From an uncultured Collinsella sp. (lineage in GTDB: Bacteria; Actinomycetota; Coriobacteriia; Coriobacteriales; Coriobacteriaceae): 64,000 nucleotides of DNA. Below the pieces are notes generated by a model. The model saw only the letters and a program-made list of their open reading frames with translations, was not told the origin of the DNA and ran no database searches. The translations under genes were made by a program, and so were the position numbers. The stretch is taken from assembly GCA_900757505.1 (NCBI GenBank), contig CAAEOE010000013.1, positions 1 through 64,000 on the forward strand. Reading direction: 5' to 3'. Shown here in pieces: positions 23,112-33,000 of this stretch (the first letter of the stretch is position 1; each line of letters begins with the position of its first letter).

Positions 23112-24893
23112 ATGACGAGCACCGGAATCGATGAGAAGTTCATGCGTGAGGCGCTGTCGGAGGCGCGTGCCGCCGCGGCGGTGGGCGAGGTGCCGATCGG
23201 TGCCGTAGTGGTGCGCGCGGGTGAGATTGTCGCGCGGGCGCATAATCGCCGCGAGCTCGACCAGGATCCTTCGGCGCATGCCGAGTTTGCGGCCCTATGC
23301 GCCGCCGCTCAGTCGCTCGGTCGTTGGCGCCTTTCCGATTGTACGGTCTACGTGACGCTCGAGCCCTGCTGCATGTGCGCGGGGCTTATGGTTAATGCGC
23401 GCGTGGGGCGCTGCGTGTACGGCGCGGCCGATGCTAAGGCGGGCGCCCTGGGGTCGCTATACGACCTCAATGCCGATTCGCGCCTGAATCATCGGTTTAA
23501 TGTGACGGCTGGGGTCTTGGCGGATGAATGCCGCGAGCTGCTGAGTAGCTATTTTGGCGGTCTGCGCGGAGCGGGCGGCGCTGATTGCGGTTGTGGGGCC
23601 GATCTTGAAGCACACGCCGCTCACGCCGCAGCGCTTGCAGGTGCCGGTGAGGATGCTGGCGCGGCAGTTGACTTTGGTCCTGCGTGCCGCCGGCCCCGCC
23701 GTGTGCTGCTGGCGATTGACTCCTTTAAGGGCAGCGTGTCGAGCGCGCAGGCGGAGGCGGCAGTTGCCGGGGGCGTGCGCCGCGTGTGGCCCGATGCCCA
23801 AGTAAGCGCGCTGCCGCTGGCGGATGGCGGTGAGGGAACGCTCGATGCCGTTGCCGCGTGCGGCGGTGAGATTGTGACCTGCGAGGTGGCGGGTCCCTTG
23901 GGCAAGCGCGTGGCTGCCCGGATGCTGGTGGACGGCGAGCACGAGTCGGCTGTCATTGAGATGGCCGAAGCCGCGGGCATCGGGTACTCGCCGTGCACGG
24001 AGTCGGCGGCGTTGGCCGCGACGACCTATGGCGTGGGCGAGCTGATGCTTCGTGCGGTTCGCGCGGGGGCGAGGACCCTATATATGGGACTGGGCGGCAG
24101 CGCCACCAACGACGGTGGCGCCGGCATGCTGCAAGCGCTGGGCGCGCGTCTTGTCGATGACCGTGGCTGCAATATCGCGCTGGGGCTCACGGGCCTTGAA
24201 CACGTGGCGAGTATCGATTTGGCACCGGCGCTTCGGGCACTGAATGGCGCGCGTGTCGTGGTGCTTTCCGATGTCGAGAATCCGCTCGTGGGGCGTCGCG
24301 GGGCGCTTGCGGTGTTTGGCGGGCAAAAGGGCCTGCCGACAGACGATGTCGAAGCGCTGGGCGGGTACGACGACTGGATGGTCGGTTACGGTCGCCTGCT
24401 CGATACGGCGATTGCCGAGGCACGGGCTCAGGGGTTACTGCGCGTGCCCGAGGGTGCGCGGACGTTTGGCTCGGTGCTCGGCGTGCCCGGCGCCGGTGCC
24501 GCTGGCGGTCTGGGCGCCGCGCTGCTAGCGCTCGGTGCAGAGCTACATTCGGGCGTGGAGACGGTGCTTGATCTGATTGGGTTTGACGAGCGCGTGCGGG
24601 ATGTCGATCTGGTCATAACGGGCGAGGGCAATATGGACGAGCAATCCGCCGCCGGCAAAGCGCCGGTGGGTGTGGCCCGCCGTGCCAAGCGCTATGGCAA
24701 GCCGGTGGTCGCCGTCGTGGGCGGTCGCGCTGACAACCTGGATGCGGTGTATGGGCAGGGCATCGACCTTGTACTGCCGATCTGTCGCAAGCCCATGGAC
24801 CTGGAGCAGGCACTCGACCCGCAAGAAGCCACAACTAACCTCATCTGCGCCGGCGAGGCGGTCGCTCGATCCTACGACCTCGGTCGCCTCTAA
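23112..24893 (+). CDS. TadA-glycerate kinase fusion protein
   Basis: A single 593-residue frame joins two enzymes. Residues 1-150 are a tRNA adenosine-34 deaminase: zinc ligands and the proton-shuttle Glu in SAHAEF (His56, Glu58) and EPCCMC (Cys86, Cys89), after VGEVPIGAVVV. This domain makes inosine-34 in tRNA-Arg(ACG). An Ala/Gly-rich linker (about 155-190) leads to a type I glycerate 2-kinase of the GarK/GlxK family. That domain begins VLLAIDSFKGSVSSAQA near 197 and has LPLADGGEGT, GLGGSATNDGGAG and VITGEGNMDEQS. Both halves look intact. ATG at 23112 follows AGGGGAGGCGAACG. No stop or frameshift lies between the parts. The biological link between them is not obvious. Confidence 0.9.
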   Translation: MTSTGIDEKFMREALSEARAAAAVGEVPIGAVVVRAGEIVARAHNRRELDQDPSAHAEFAALCAAAQSLGRWRLSDCTVYVTLEPCCMCAGLMVNARVGRCVYGAADAKAGALGSLYDLNADSRLNHRFNVTAGVLADECRELLSSYFGGLRGAGGADCGCGADLEAHAAHAAALAGAGEDAGAAVDFGPACRRPRRVLLAIDSFKGSVSSAQAEAAVAGGVRRVWPDAQVSALPLADGGEGTLDAVAACGGEIVTCEVAGPLGKRVAARMLVDGEHESAVIEMAEAAGIGYSPCTESAALAATTYGVGELMLRAVRAGARTLYMGLGGSATNDGGAGMLQALGARLVDDRGCNIALGLTGLEHVASIDLAPALRALNGARVVVLSDVENPLVGRRGALAVFGGQKGLPTDDVEALGGYDDWMVGYGRLLDTAIAEARAQGLLRVPEGARTFGSVLGVPGAGAAGGLGAALLALGAELHSGVETVLDLIGFDERVRDVDLVITGEGNMDEQSAAGKAPVGVARRAKRYGKPVVAVVGGRADNLDAVYGQGIDLVLPICRKPMDLEQALDPQEATTNLICAGEAVARSYDLGRL

Positions 24894-24914
24894 AACCAAT
24901 CCCTCCCCAATAAC

Positions 24915-24980
24915 TTGCGGTGAAATACGGAGTGTTTTTGCCTTTAAGGCGCCAATTCAGTCCGTATTCCACCGCAACTT
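24915..24980. repeat. Dispersed palindrome, family 3, copy 1
   Basis: TTGCGGTGAAATACGG and CCGTATTCCACCGCAA form a near-perfect stem around a 30-base loop with TTTTTGCCTTTAAGG. A sister copy lies at 59214-59280. It directly follows the fusion gene and may help end its transcript. Confidence 0.75.
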
Positions 24981-25048
24981 CGTGAATGGCCATCCGAGGC
25001 TGGTCGCCTTGTGCTTTGGGTCGGACCGTCTGCCATGAAATGCGGTAA

Positions 25049-25173
25049 TCTACTACGTTTAGCGGAACACCCTCGACCATCCCGGAATTTGTGAAATTAA
25101 AACCGCAGGTAGAAAGCTTGCCGATTTTCGAAAAAGTCGGCTATGGTTGACCCCGCGGCCTAAACGTAGTAGA
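25049..25173. repeat. 125-bp element with 14-bp terminal inverted repeats
   Basis: TCTACTACGTTTAG (25049-25062) is exactly complementary to 25160-25173. The interior is AT-richer and contains GCCGATTTTCGAAAAAGTCGGC, itself a hairpin. No gene lies inside. It fits a small non-autonomous element or an intergenic structured repeat. Confidence 0.65.
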
Positions 25174-25660
25174 TGGGCCCTTTCCGTGGCACAGCACCAG
25201 ATCAGTCTTTTTGGGGCTAGAAAAACACCCGTAAAGGCATGTGAATCTGAACAATTCAATCCTGCGCCTTGTGGCGCTCGATGGCGCTGTCTAGGGATCG
25301 GAGGCTATGCACTTCAGGTGTTGACGCCGCCATTGATGTGCCATTAGTAGATTGCTCTTCGTTCAGTTGTTCGCCAATTAATCCTGCCAATTAATTATCA
25401 TTTCGGGCGAAGACGTGGATTATCTCCATGATGGATCTCTTTGGGCATAATGTTGTCTTTAAACTGTCCTAATCAATAGATCGCTCTTGGGAAGAGAAGG
25501 CGACACCAGAGGGGGAGAAGGGAATTGGAGAGGAAAGTTTTCGGCGGGGGGTGTTCCTATAGTTTTGTCAACTGGGAAATGCTCTCCGTGCGACCGAATC
25601 GCGGCATGCTGACGCCAAGCCATTAGGCCGGTGGGCTTCAGTCTGCTCGGTGCGTTTCGG
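25174..25660. other. AT-richer gap with no supported gene
   Basis: This stretch between the 125-bp element and the IS110 transposase has lower GC and short open frames without ribosome sites. The 3' non-coding end of the IS110 element must lie within its last part, but I see no terminal repeat that would fix the boundary. CCAATTAATCCTGCCAATTAA near 25370 is a short direct repeat. Confidence 0.4.
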
Positions 25661-26818
25661 CTAGGCTGCGTAAGGCACCCTGTCTCGCATGACCGCGTAG
25701 ATGACCTTCAGTCTCTTTCGCGCCAGCGCCTTGAGCGCCTTGCCGTGCGACATGCCCCGCTCCCGGCACCTGGTGTAGTAGTCGCCCCATCTCCCCTCTG
25801 TCCGGGTAAGGCAGTTACATGAGAATATGAGCAGGTTCTTCAGCCTCTTGTTGCCTTGGCGCGATGCCGTCACCGAGGAGATCGAGGTTCCCGACTGGCG
25901 GTTGCGCGGCGCCAGGCCGCAGTACGACGCGAGCCTGTCGTGACTGGGGAAGTCTTCGATGTCGATGGAGATCGCAAGCTCGGAAGCGGTTTTGGGCCCG
26001 ATGCCCGGCACCGTCAGGAGGCATCGGTAGGTATCGTCGCCCTCGAGCAGGGCGGAGATCTCCGCCGTGATCGCCTCGATCTCCGCCGAGTTCTCGGATA
26101 TCCTGCGCGCGAGCAGTTTCACCGCCCGGTCCTCGGCGGCGACGACCGACGCATCCGGCCTTGTCGAGGAGGTTGTCGAGCGGACGAGGGCCTCGATCTT
26201 ACCGCGCGCCGCCCCACGCGTGAGCGCCGCCGCCCTGCGGGGCCCGGCGTCGGCTACCGACCAGGCCCCGCCGAGGGATGCCATGAGCCTCAGCTGGGGC
26301 CCGTCGGACAGGTCGACCAGTGCCTCGAAGGCGGGGCACGATTCCAGCAGGATGCTGCGCAGCCGGTTCTTATTCCTAGTGTTCTCGCAGGTCAGGAAGT
26401 TCCTCTGGGCGGCCAGCGCCCTCGCCGCCGCAATCGTCGGACCCGGGTCTCCGACCGGCAGGAGCGCGTCGGGGATGCCAAGCGCCGTCTTCGCGATGAC
26501 CATCGCGTCTCGCTCGTCGGTCTTGGCGTCGCCGGCGAAGAGCCTGGCGGCCCCGTGCGCCGCGAGTCCCGGCAGGTACGCCGCCGACATCCCGGCCGCC
26601 CTGGCGCGGGCGAGCGCGAGGGCGCCTATGTTGCGCGACTGGTCGACGACCACGAGCGCATCGGGGAAGCGGCCGAACAGCGAGTCCAGGTCGTCCTCCC
26701 TGTTCGCGACGGGGGTGCTCAACAGCACCTCGCCATCTCGAGTCGCGACGCATGCCCAGTGGGACGATTTCCCGACATCGAGCCCGATGACGGCTTCCGG
26801 CATTCTAATTGGTGCCAC
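25661..26818 (-). CDS. IS110-family transposase
   Basis: A 385-residue DEDD-type recombinase. The N-terminal RuvC-like domain holds Asp in GLDVGKS, VVVDQS and KTDERDA. The C-terminal Transposase_20 domain carries LLTVPGIGPKTASELAISI and SVTASRQGNKRLKNLL, where the catalytic Ser is expected. IS110 recombinases use a DEDD-Ser mechanism guided by a bridge RNA from the element's own non-coding end. GTG at 26818 is chosen because GGAGG lies nine bases upstream; the frame itself extends to a TTG at 26833. It looks intact. Confidence 0.92.
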   Translation of the reverse strand: MAPIRMPEAVIGLDVGKSSHWACVATRDGEVLLSTPVANREDDLDSLFGRFPDALVVVDQSRNIGALALARARAAGMSAAYLPGLAAHGAARLFAGDAKTDERDAMVIAKTALGIPDALLPVGDPGPTIAAARALAAQRNFLTCENTRNKNRLRSILLESCPAFEALVDLSDGPQLRLMASLGGAWSVADAGPRRAAALTRGAARGKIEALVRSTTSSTRPDASVVAAEDRAVKLLARRISENSAEIEAITAEISALLEGDDTYRCLLTVPGIGPKTASELAISIDIEDFPSHDRLASYCGLAPRNRQSGTSISSVTASRQGNKRLKNLLIFSCNCLTRTEGRWGDYYTRCRERGMSHGKALKALARKRLKVIYAVMRDRVPYAA

Positions 26819-27040
26819 GGTGGTATCCTCCAATCGGTAGGCCGATCGGAACCCCTCCCCGCGACACCCACATTACCTGGCCGTGGCGCTTGCGCCCGGC
26901 AGTTTCCTATCAGTCGTCCGGAGCGGCGAGCGCCCCCGGTGGCAACACCCCCCGGGCCCTCTACGGGGCAGGGGCAGACGGCCATCCGGAGGCGCCCGAT
27001 CGGCGGCCCCTCGGGGCTTGCCCGTATCGTAGGCAATGCG
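26819..27040 (-). ncRNA. Candidate IS110 bridge RNA region
   Basis: In IS110-group elements the non-coding end upstream of the recombinase encodes a structured bridge RNA with target- and donor-binding loops. Here that end is GC-rich with several possible stems, for example CCCCCGGTGGC with the nearby CCCCCGGG, and CCGATCGG near 26842 and 26998. The exact RNA limits and guide loops cannot be set from one copy. Confidence 0.45.
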
Positions 27041-27087
27041 CCGAATGCTCGCCATCGAAATTTATCGATGGCCTATTTCAGACTGTA

Positions 27088-30000
27088 ATGGGGCAGAGAG
27101 TCGCTGCTCTCTGCCTTGCGCTGGTTCTCGGCTTCGGATGTTTATCCGTTGGCGCGACGGCCGGTGTCGCATATGCGGCCACGGAATCGCGGACTGCGTA
27201 TACTGCGGAGGAGTTTGAGATCACCCAGGACGGCGTGACCTATTCGTGCGAGACCACGGATAAGGGCACGGCGGAAATCACAGGTATTGTTGCCGACGAC
27301 AGTGTGACCGCGGTGAGTGTGCCCAGCTCCATCGAGCATGGTGGCCAGACCTACAAAGTCACCAAACTTTATTTCTCGTCTGGTATCGTGGCCAAGAACG
27401 TTGAGCAGCTGACGCTTCCCGACACGCTCGAAAAAATGTACGGAGGGAATTTCCGGAGGTTCGCAAAGGTCAAGGAGCTCCATATCCCTGGCTCCATCAA
27501 GAACTTCGCTTGCTCGCTGCAAAACGCTGGCTCGCTCGAAAAGCTCTATTTCGATGAGGGCGTCGAGGAGATTAGCGCCAACATGATGGTCTATGGCTGC
27601 AGCAACCTTTCGGAGATCGATCTCCCCTCAACCCTCAAAATGATTTCGGGCTCGGGCGCCTTCGAGGGGGCTACGGCCCTCACAGGCATCGAGTTTCCAA
27701 AAGATGTCGCCTTCTCCGACACCATAACGGGCGTGTTCGAAGACTGCACGTCTCTGACAAGCGTGTCGTTGCCCGCTTCGGTTACCAAGATCCCCTCGCA
27801 CATGTTTGACGGATGCACCTCTCTCACGTCCGTCACCGCGCTGAGCGAAATCGAGTCCATCGGGGATGGGGCGTTTCGGACTTGCTCGAGTTTGACTGGG
27901 ATCGATTTCCCAGGCACATTGAAGAGCATCGGATCCTCTGCTTTCCAGGGGTGCGCCAGCCTGGTGAGCGTGCCCAATCTAAGCAAGGTGACAAAGATGG
28001 GCTGGGGGGCTTTTTACGAGTGCAAAAATCTGCAGGCGTCCGTGGATCTGTCCTCGCTTCAGAACATTCCGGACAATGCGTTCTGCTACACACCGGTTAA
28101 GATCGTGGGGCTTTGCGACAGCCTGAAGAGTATCGGTGAGTGGGCCTTTATCCAGAGCAACGTCGCCGTCCAGCTTCCCAGGACACTTGAGACAATTGGC
28201 AACTACGCCTTCTATTACGGCACGTTGCCGGAGCAGCTTTCCATTCCGGATTCCGTGACTTCCGTTGGCACGGCGGCCTTCTCGGGCGTAGGTGGCGTGA
28301 AGGATGTGACGATCGGGCGCGGCCTCACCGAAATACCCTCGGGTATGTTTGAAGGCAGCACGGTTAAAAAGATCACAATCGAAAACAGCATGGACGACAT
28401 CAAAGGCTCGGAGAACCTCCCGTTCTTTGGCGTCGATATCGTCTACACGCGCGAGTCCATCGATGACGGCGTCGGCGGTACCGTGAGCGATGACAGCACC
28501 AAGACCCTTCAGGATCTGGTCGACGAGGCCCCCTATGACAAGGAAACCGTCATCACCCTGAAAAAGCACGTGAAGCTTGGCTCCACGCTCACGATTCCTG
28601 CCGGGAAGATGATTAAGATCACGTCGGATGAGCCCTATACCATCTTGGCAAAGAAAAGCGGCTTCTCCGTACTGGTCAATGTTGCCGAGGGGGCATCCCT
28701 CGAGCTGTCGGGGAAAGTGTCCCTGAGTGGTCGCTACAACAAGGGCGCCATTATTTCTAGCAGGGGAGCGGTTGTGCTCTCTGACGAGGCCGTTGTGTGC
28801 GACGGCGCTGCGAACACCGTCAATACGGGTGTCATCGACGTGTCGGGAGACAAGGCTTCGCTTACCATGACGGGCGGCGTTATCGAGCAGTGCGAACTTA
28901 AGGACGCGTATTGCGGCGCTGTCCACGCGAAAGACGGCGCTCATGTTGTCATGAAGGGCGGCGTTATCCGTAAGAACGGAATCGTCGTTACCGGAGACAC
29001 TAACGGCTATCACCTCACATCTTCTGGCGTCATGTTGATGGGCAATGCCCGCTTTGACATGAGTGGAGGCAGCATCGAGGGCAAAAGCGGCTATCGAGGC
29101 AGCGCGGTCCTTGCGTACAGCGAGGGGGAGGGCGATAGCCAAAGAGCCAAGTTCACGATGGCTGGTGGTCAGATTTCCGGCAACAGGAGCAGTAAACTGG
29201 AGGCGGGTTCCCTCGATCCCTCTGGAGCAGTTCACATTGAGGGCAACGCCGAGTTCACCATGACGGGTGGTGAGATCAAGAACAACGTAGTGACTGGCAA
29301 CGGCAAAGGCGGCGGAGTGTGTGTGGTCGACCCGGGCTGTCAGGGCCGCGAAAACGGGAATACTGCTTTCACCATGCAGGGCGGCTCCGTATCTGGCAAC
29401 TCCGCTTCCGCCGGCGGAGGCGTCTATAGCTATTCGGATGGCGTCACGCTCAGCGCGGGCGAGATTAAGGACAATACTGCTTGGAGCATGGGCGGCGGCG
29501 TGTATAGCGAAGGCAACGAGTATCTTGGCTATAGTACGCTCCATATCGAAAACGCTTGCGTTGTTGATAACCATGCGGATGGGCAGGGCGGCGGCATGTG
29601 GTTCTGTCCGACCGGAGATGCCAAGGTCTACGTCCAGGACGGCGGCCTGATCGCCAGGAATACGGCCTATGAGGCGGGAGACGACTTTGTCTTCACCGGC
29701 TTCAAAGACGCCAAATACAAACTGACCTTGGCCAACCGCGCTCCGGGCGGCGGAAAGGTCAGCTGGTACAGAGACGGTGGGCTGTTTAAGCCCTACGGCA
29801 CTATTGCGGCAACAAACCCCAAAATCCCGCGATTCTCGCCCGATGGCGACAACGGCGATCCCCTGTCCTTTACCGACGCCACGCCGAACGTCGCGCTTAA
29901 ATCTGTGATGAGCGAGGATGTGTATAACCTCGGCGGCGGCCAGGCGTCGCTGACGATCTCTGGCAATACGGCGCCGTTGGGAGGCGGCATCGGCGCCAAC

Positions 30001-33000
30001 GGCGGTGTCGTCATCGGCAGGTCCGAGAACATCGACATTCCAGTCGAAAAGGTCTGGCAGAACCCCAAGATCCCCCATCCTAATGAGGTCAAAGTAAATC
30101 TCAAGAACGGCAAGACCGTCATCGATTCGATCACCCTGAGCGAGTCTGACGGCTGGGAGGGTGTTTTCTCTAACTTGCCGAAGTGTGATGCCTCCGGCGC
30201 CGTGATCGACTACACCGTGGCCGAGGACGCCGTCGAGGGCTACAGCTCCAAGGTCTCCGGCGACGCCGAGCGCGGCTTCACCGTGACCAACGCCGTGAAG
30301 ACGGGCGAGCTCGACGTCTCCAAGGCCGTCGCGGCGCGCGAGGGCCTGGCGGTCGACGCGGACAAGACATTTGAGTTTGCGGTCGAGGCCACCGATGCCG
30401 CGGGCCACGGCGTGTCCGGCGCCTACGGTGACGCGACGTTCAAGGACGGCAAGGCGACCCTCAAGCTCAAGGATGGCCAGACGGCGAGGATCACGGGGCT
30501 GCCCGCGGGAACCGCCTACACGGTGACCGAACGTGCCGCCGATGGCTACAAGGCCGCGGTGAACGGAGCTGAGGGATCCAAGGCCGATGGCTCCATCGCG
30601 GCAGACAAGGTCTCCTCCTCCGCCTTCACCAACACCTTCGACCCCGCCCCCGCCACGGCGTCCGTCCCCGAGCTCACCAAGGTGCTCGCGGGCGGCCGCA
30701 AGCCCGGCCTCCAGGAGGGGGAGTTCGCCTTTGAGCTCTCCCTCGCCGACGGCGCGGGCAATGTGCTCGAGGGCTACCCGATCGAGGCGAAGAATGACAA
30801 GGACGGCAAGGTTTCCTTTGGCGAGCTCAGCTTCACCAATCCGGGTACCTACCACGCGACCGTGACCGAGAAGGCAAGCGGCGATGTCCTGATTGAGGAC
30901 GATGCGCATGCCTACACCTTCGACGTCACGGTGACTCAGACCGGCGCCGGCCTTAAGGCCGAGATCTCCAACGAGCGGGGCAAGAAGACCTTCACCAACA
31001 CCTTCACGCCGCACGACAACACCAAGACCGTCACCAAGGCGAACGCCTCGGGCGCCAAGGTCGATGTGGATGGCAAGCCGGTGGGCGTAGGCGATATCCT
31101 CACCTATACCATCGGCTGGGCCAATAACAGCGTCGACGACAGGGGCGCCGCGCAGGCGGCCGACGTGACGGTGACCGATGTCCTGCCCAAGGGCGTTAAC
31201 TATGTTGAGGGTTCTGCCGACGGTGCCGCCTACGACGCCGCGACGCGCACCCTTACCTGGTCGCTCGGCGAGCAGGCTGCGGGCGCCACGGGCACGCTCA
31301 GCTTTGACGTGAAGGTCTCCGCCGAAGCCGCCGTGGTCGACGACATCTCCAACACCGCCACGGTCAAGGTGGGGGAGAACGAATCCCAGACCAACACGAC
31401 CCACAACAGCGTGTCCCGCGAGGGCAGCCTCACCGTCAAGAAGACGGTCGTCGGCGGCGACAGCCAGCGAGAGTTCGGCTTTACGGTCGCGCTGACCGAC
31501 GGGGACGGCGAGCCCGTCTCCGGCACCTTCGGCAAGGGCGAGCACGCCGTGACGTTCGCGGACGGCAAGACGACCTTCACGCTTAAGGACGGTGGGGAGA
31601 AGACCGTCGCCGGCCTGCCCGTGGGCGCGCGCTACACCGTGACCGAGGATGCCGCCGAGGGCTACACGACCACTGCCGAGGGGGCCGAGGGCATCGTGAC
31701 CGAGGCCGGCGCGACCGCGGCGTTCACCAACACGTACGGTACGGCCACCGAGGGCAGGGACGTCTCCACCGCGGGGCTCTTCACCAAGACGCTCGAGGGC
31801 CGCGACTGGGCGGAGGGCGATAGCTTCCAGTTCACGCTCACGGGCGAGGACGGCGCTCCCATGCCTGAGGGATCTGCCGACGGCTCCAAGACCGTCAGCG
31901 TGACGGCCGCCGGCACCAAGGCGGGCGATAGGGTCGCCTTCGACTTCGGCCCCATCCGCTACACGCTCAATGACATCAAGGACGCCGGGTTCGCCGAGGT
32001 CGGCGGCAAGCGCGTGCGCGCCAAGACCTTCACCTACACGGTGCGCGAGGTCAGGCCCGATGACGGCTCGGCTATCGCCGGCGTGGCCTACGACGGCCAC
32101 GTCGCCACGATGACGGTGACCGTGACCGACGACGGCTCCGGCAACCTCACGGCCACGACGCCCGCGATCGCGGAGGTGAGCGGCGGCGACTTCGTCAACA
32201 CCTACACGACCAAGCTCGACTACTCGGCCCGCGCGGGCGTGCGCCTGTCCAAGACGCTCTCCGGCCGCTCCATGGAGGCGGGGCAGTTCGCCTTCACCGT
32301 GACCGCCGACGCCGAGACGGCCGCCAAGCTCGGCCTCAAGACCGGCAAGGACGCCTATACCGTTTCCGCGGCCGATGACGGTGCGGCCGACCTGGTCGAC
32401 CTCATCGGCGGGACCGCGGGGGGCGACGTGAAGTTTACCGACGCCGACGCGGACAAGACCTACAGCTTCACCGTCACCGAGACCAAGCTCGGCGGCGAGG
32501 GCTACACCAACGACACCGCGCCGCGCACGGTGACCATCGCGCCCGCCTACGACGCCGCGACGGGCAAGCTTACGGTCACGACCACGGTTGCCAGGGACGG
32601 TGTCGAGGTCGCCCGCGGCGAGGTCTCCACGGCAGATGACGCCATGGCGGCGCCCGCGCCCGTGACGGTCGCGTTCCAGAACTCCTACGAGGCCACCGGA
32701 ACGCTCGGCGGCGAGGGCAACGTGGCAATTAATGCCACCAAGACGCTGACGGGCCGCGCCGCGAAGGCGGGCGAGTTCCCGTTCTCCGTCCGCGATGCCC
32801 GGGGCAACGTGGTCGCGACCGCGACCAACCAGGCCTCCGGCGACGGCGAGGCCGCGGGACTTGCGTTCTCGCCTATTGCCTACACTACTGACGCGCTCGA
32901 GCGGATGGTGGGAGACGGCACCGCTACCAGGGCCGACGACGGCTCCTGGGTCATTCCCTATACCGTTTCCGAGGACGGTACGGACCGGCTGCCTGCGGGC

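Larger units (their letters stand above)
25661..27040 (-). mobile_element. IS110-family insertion sequence (boundaries approximate)
   Basis: The element consists of an IS110 transposase gene on the minus strand and a GC-rich non-coding stretch of about 220 bases upstream of it. IS110 elements usually lack terminal inverted repeats, so neither edge is certain. The right edge lies before the adhesin signal peptide at 27088, and the left edge is somewhere left of 25661. Confidence 0.75.

Noticed and set aside
25147..25347. Overlapping 66-codon frames on both strands near 25.2 kb
   Set aside because: No ribosome sites, no domain, and one crosses the end of the 125-bp element.
26809..27087. Extension of the adhesin frame 93 codons upstream
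   Set aside because: These codons lie in the IS110 non-coding end, are Pro/Arg-rich and would place 93 residues before a clear signal peptide.
27979..32100. 1,373-codon open frame on the minus strand inside the adhesin gene
   Set aside because: It mirrors the GC-rich codon pattern of the plus-strand gene, has no ribosome site or recognisable domain, and its composition is that of an antisense shadow.
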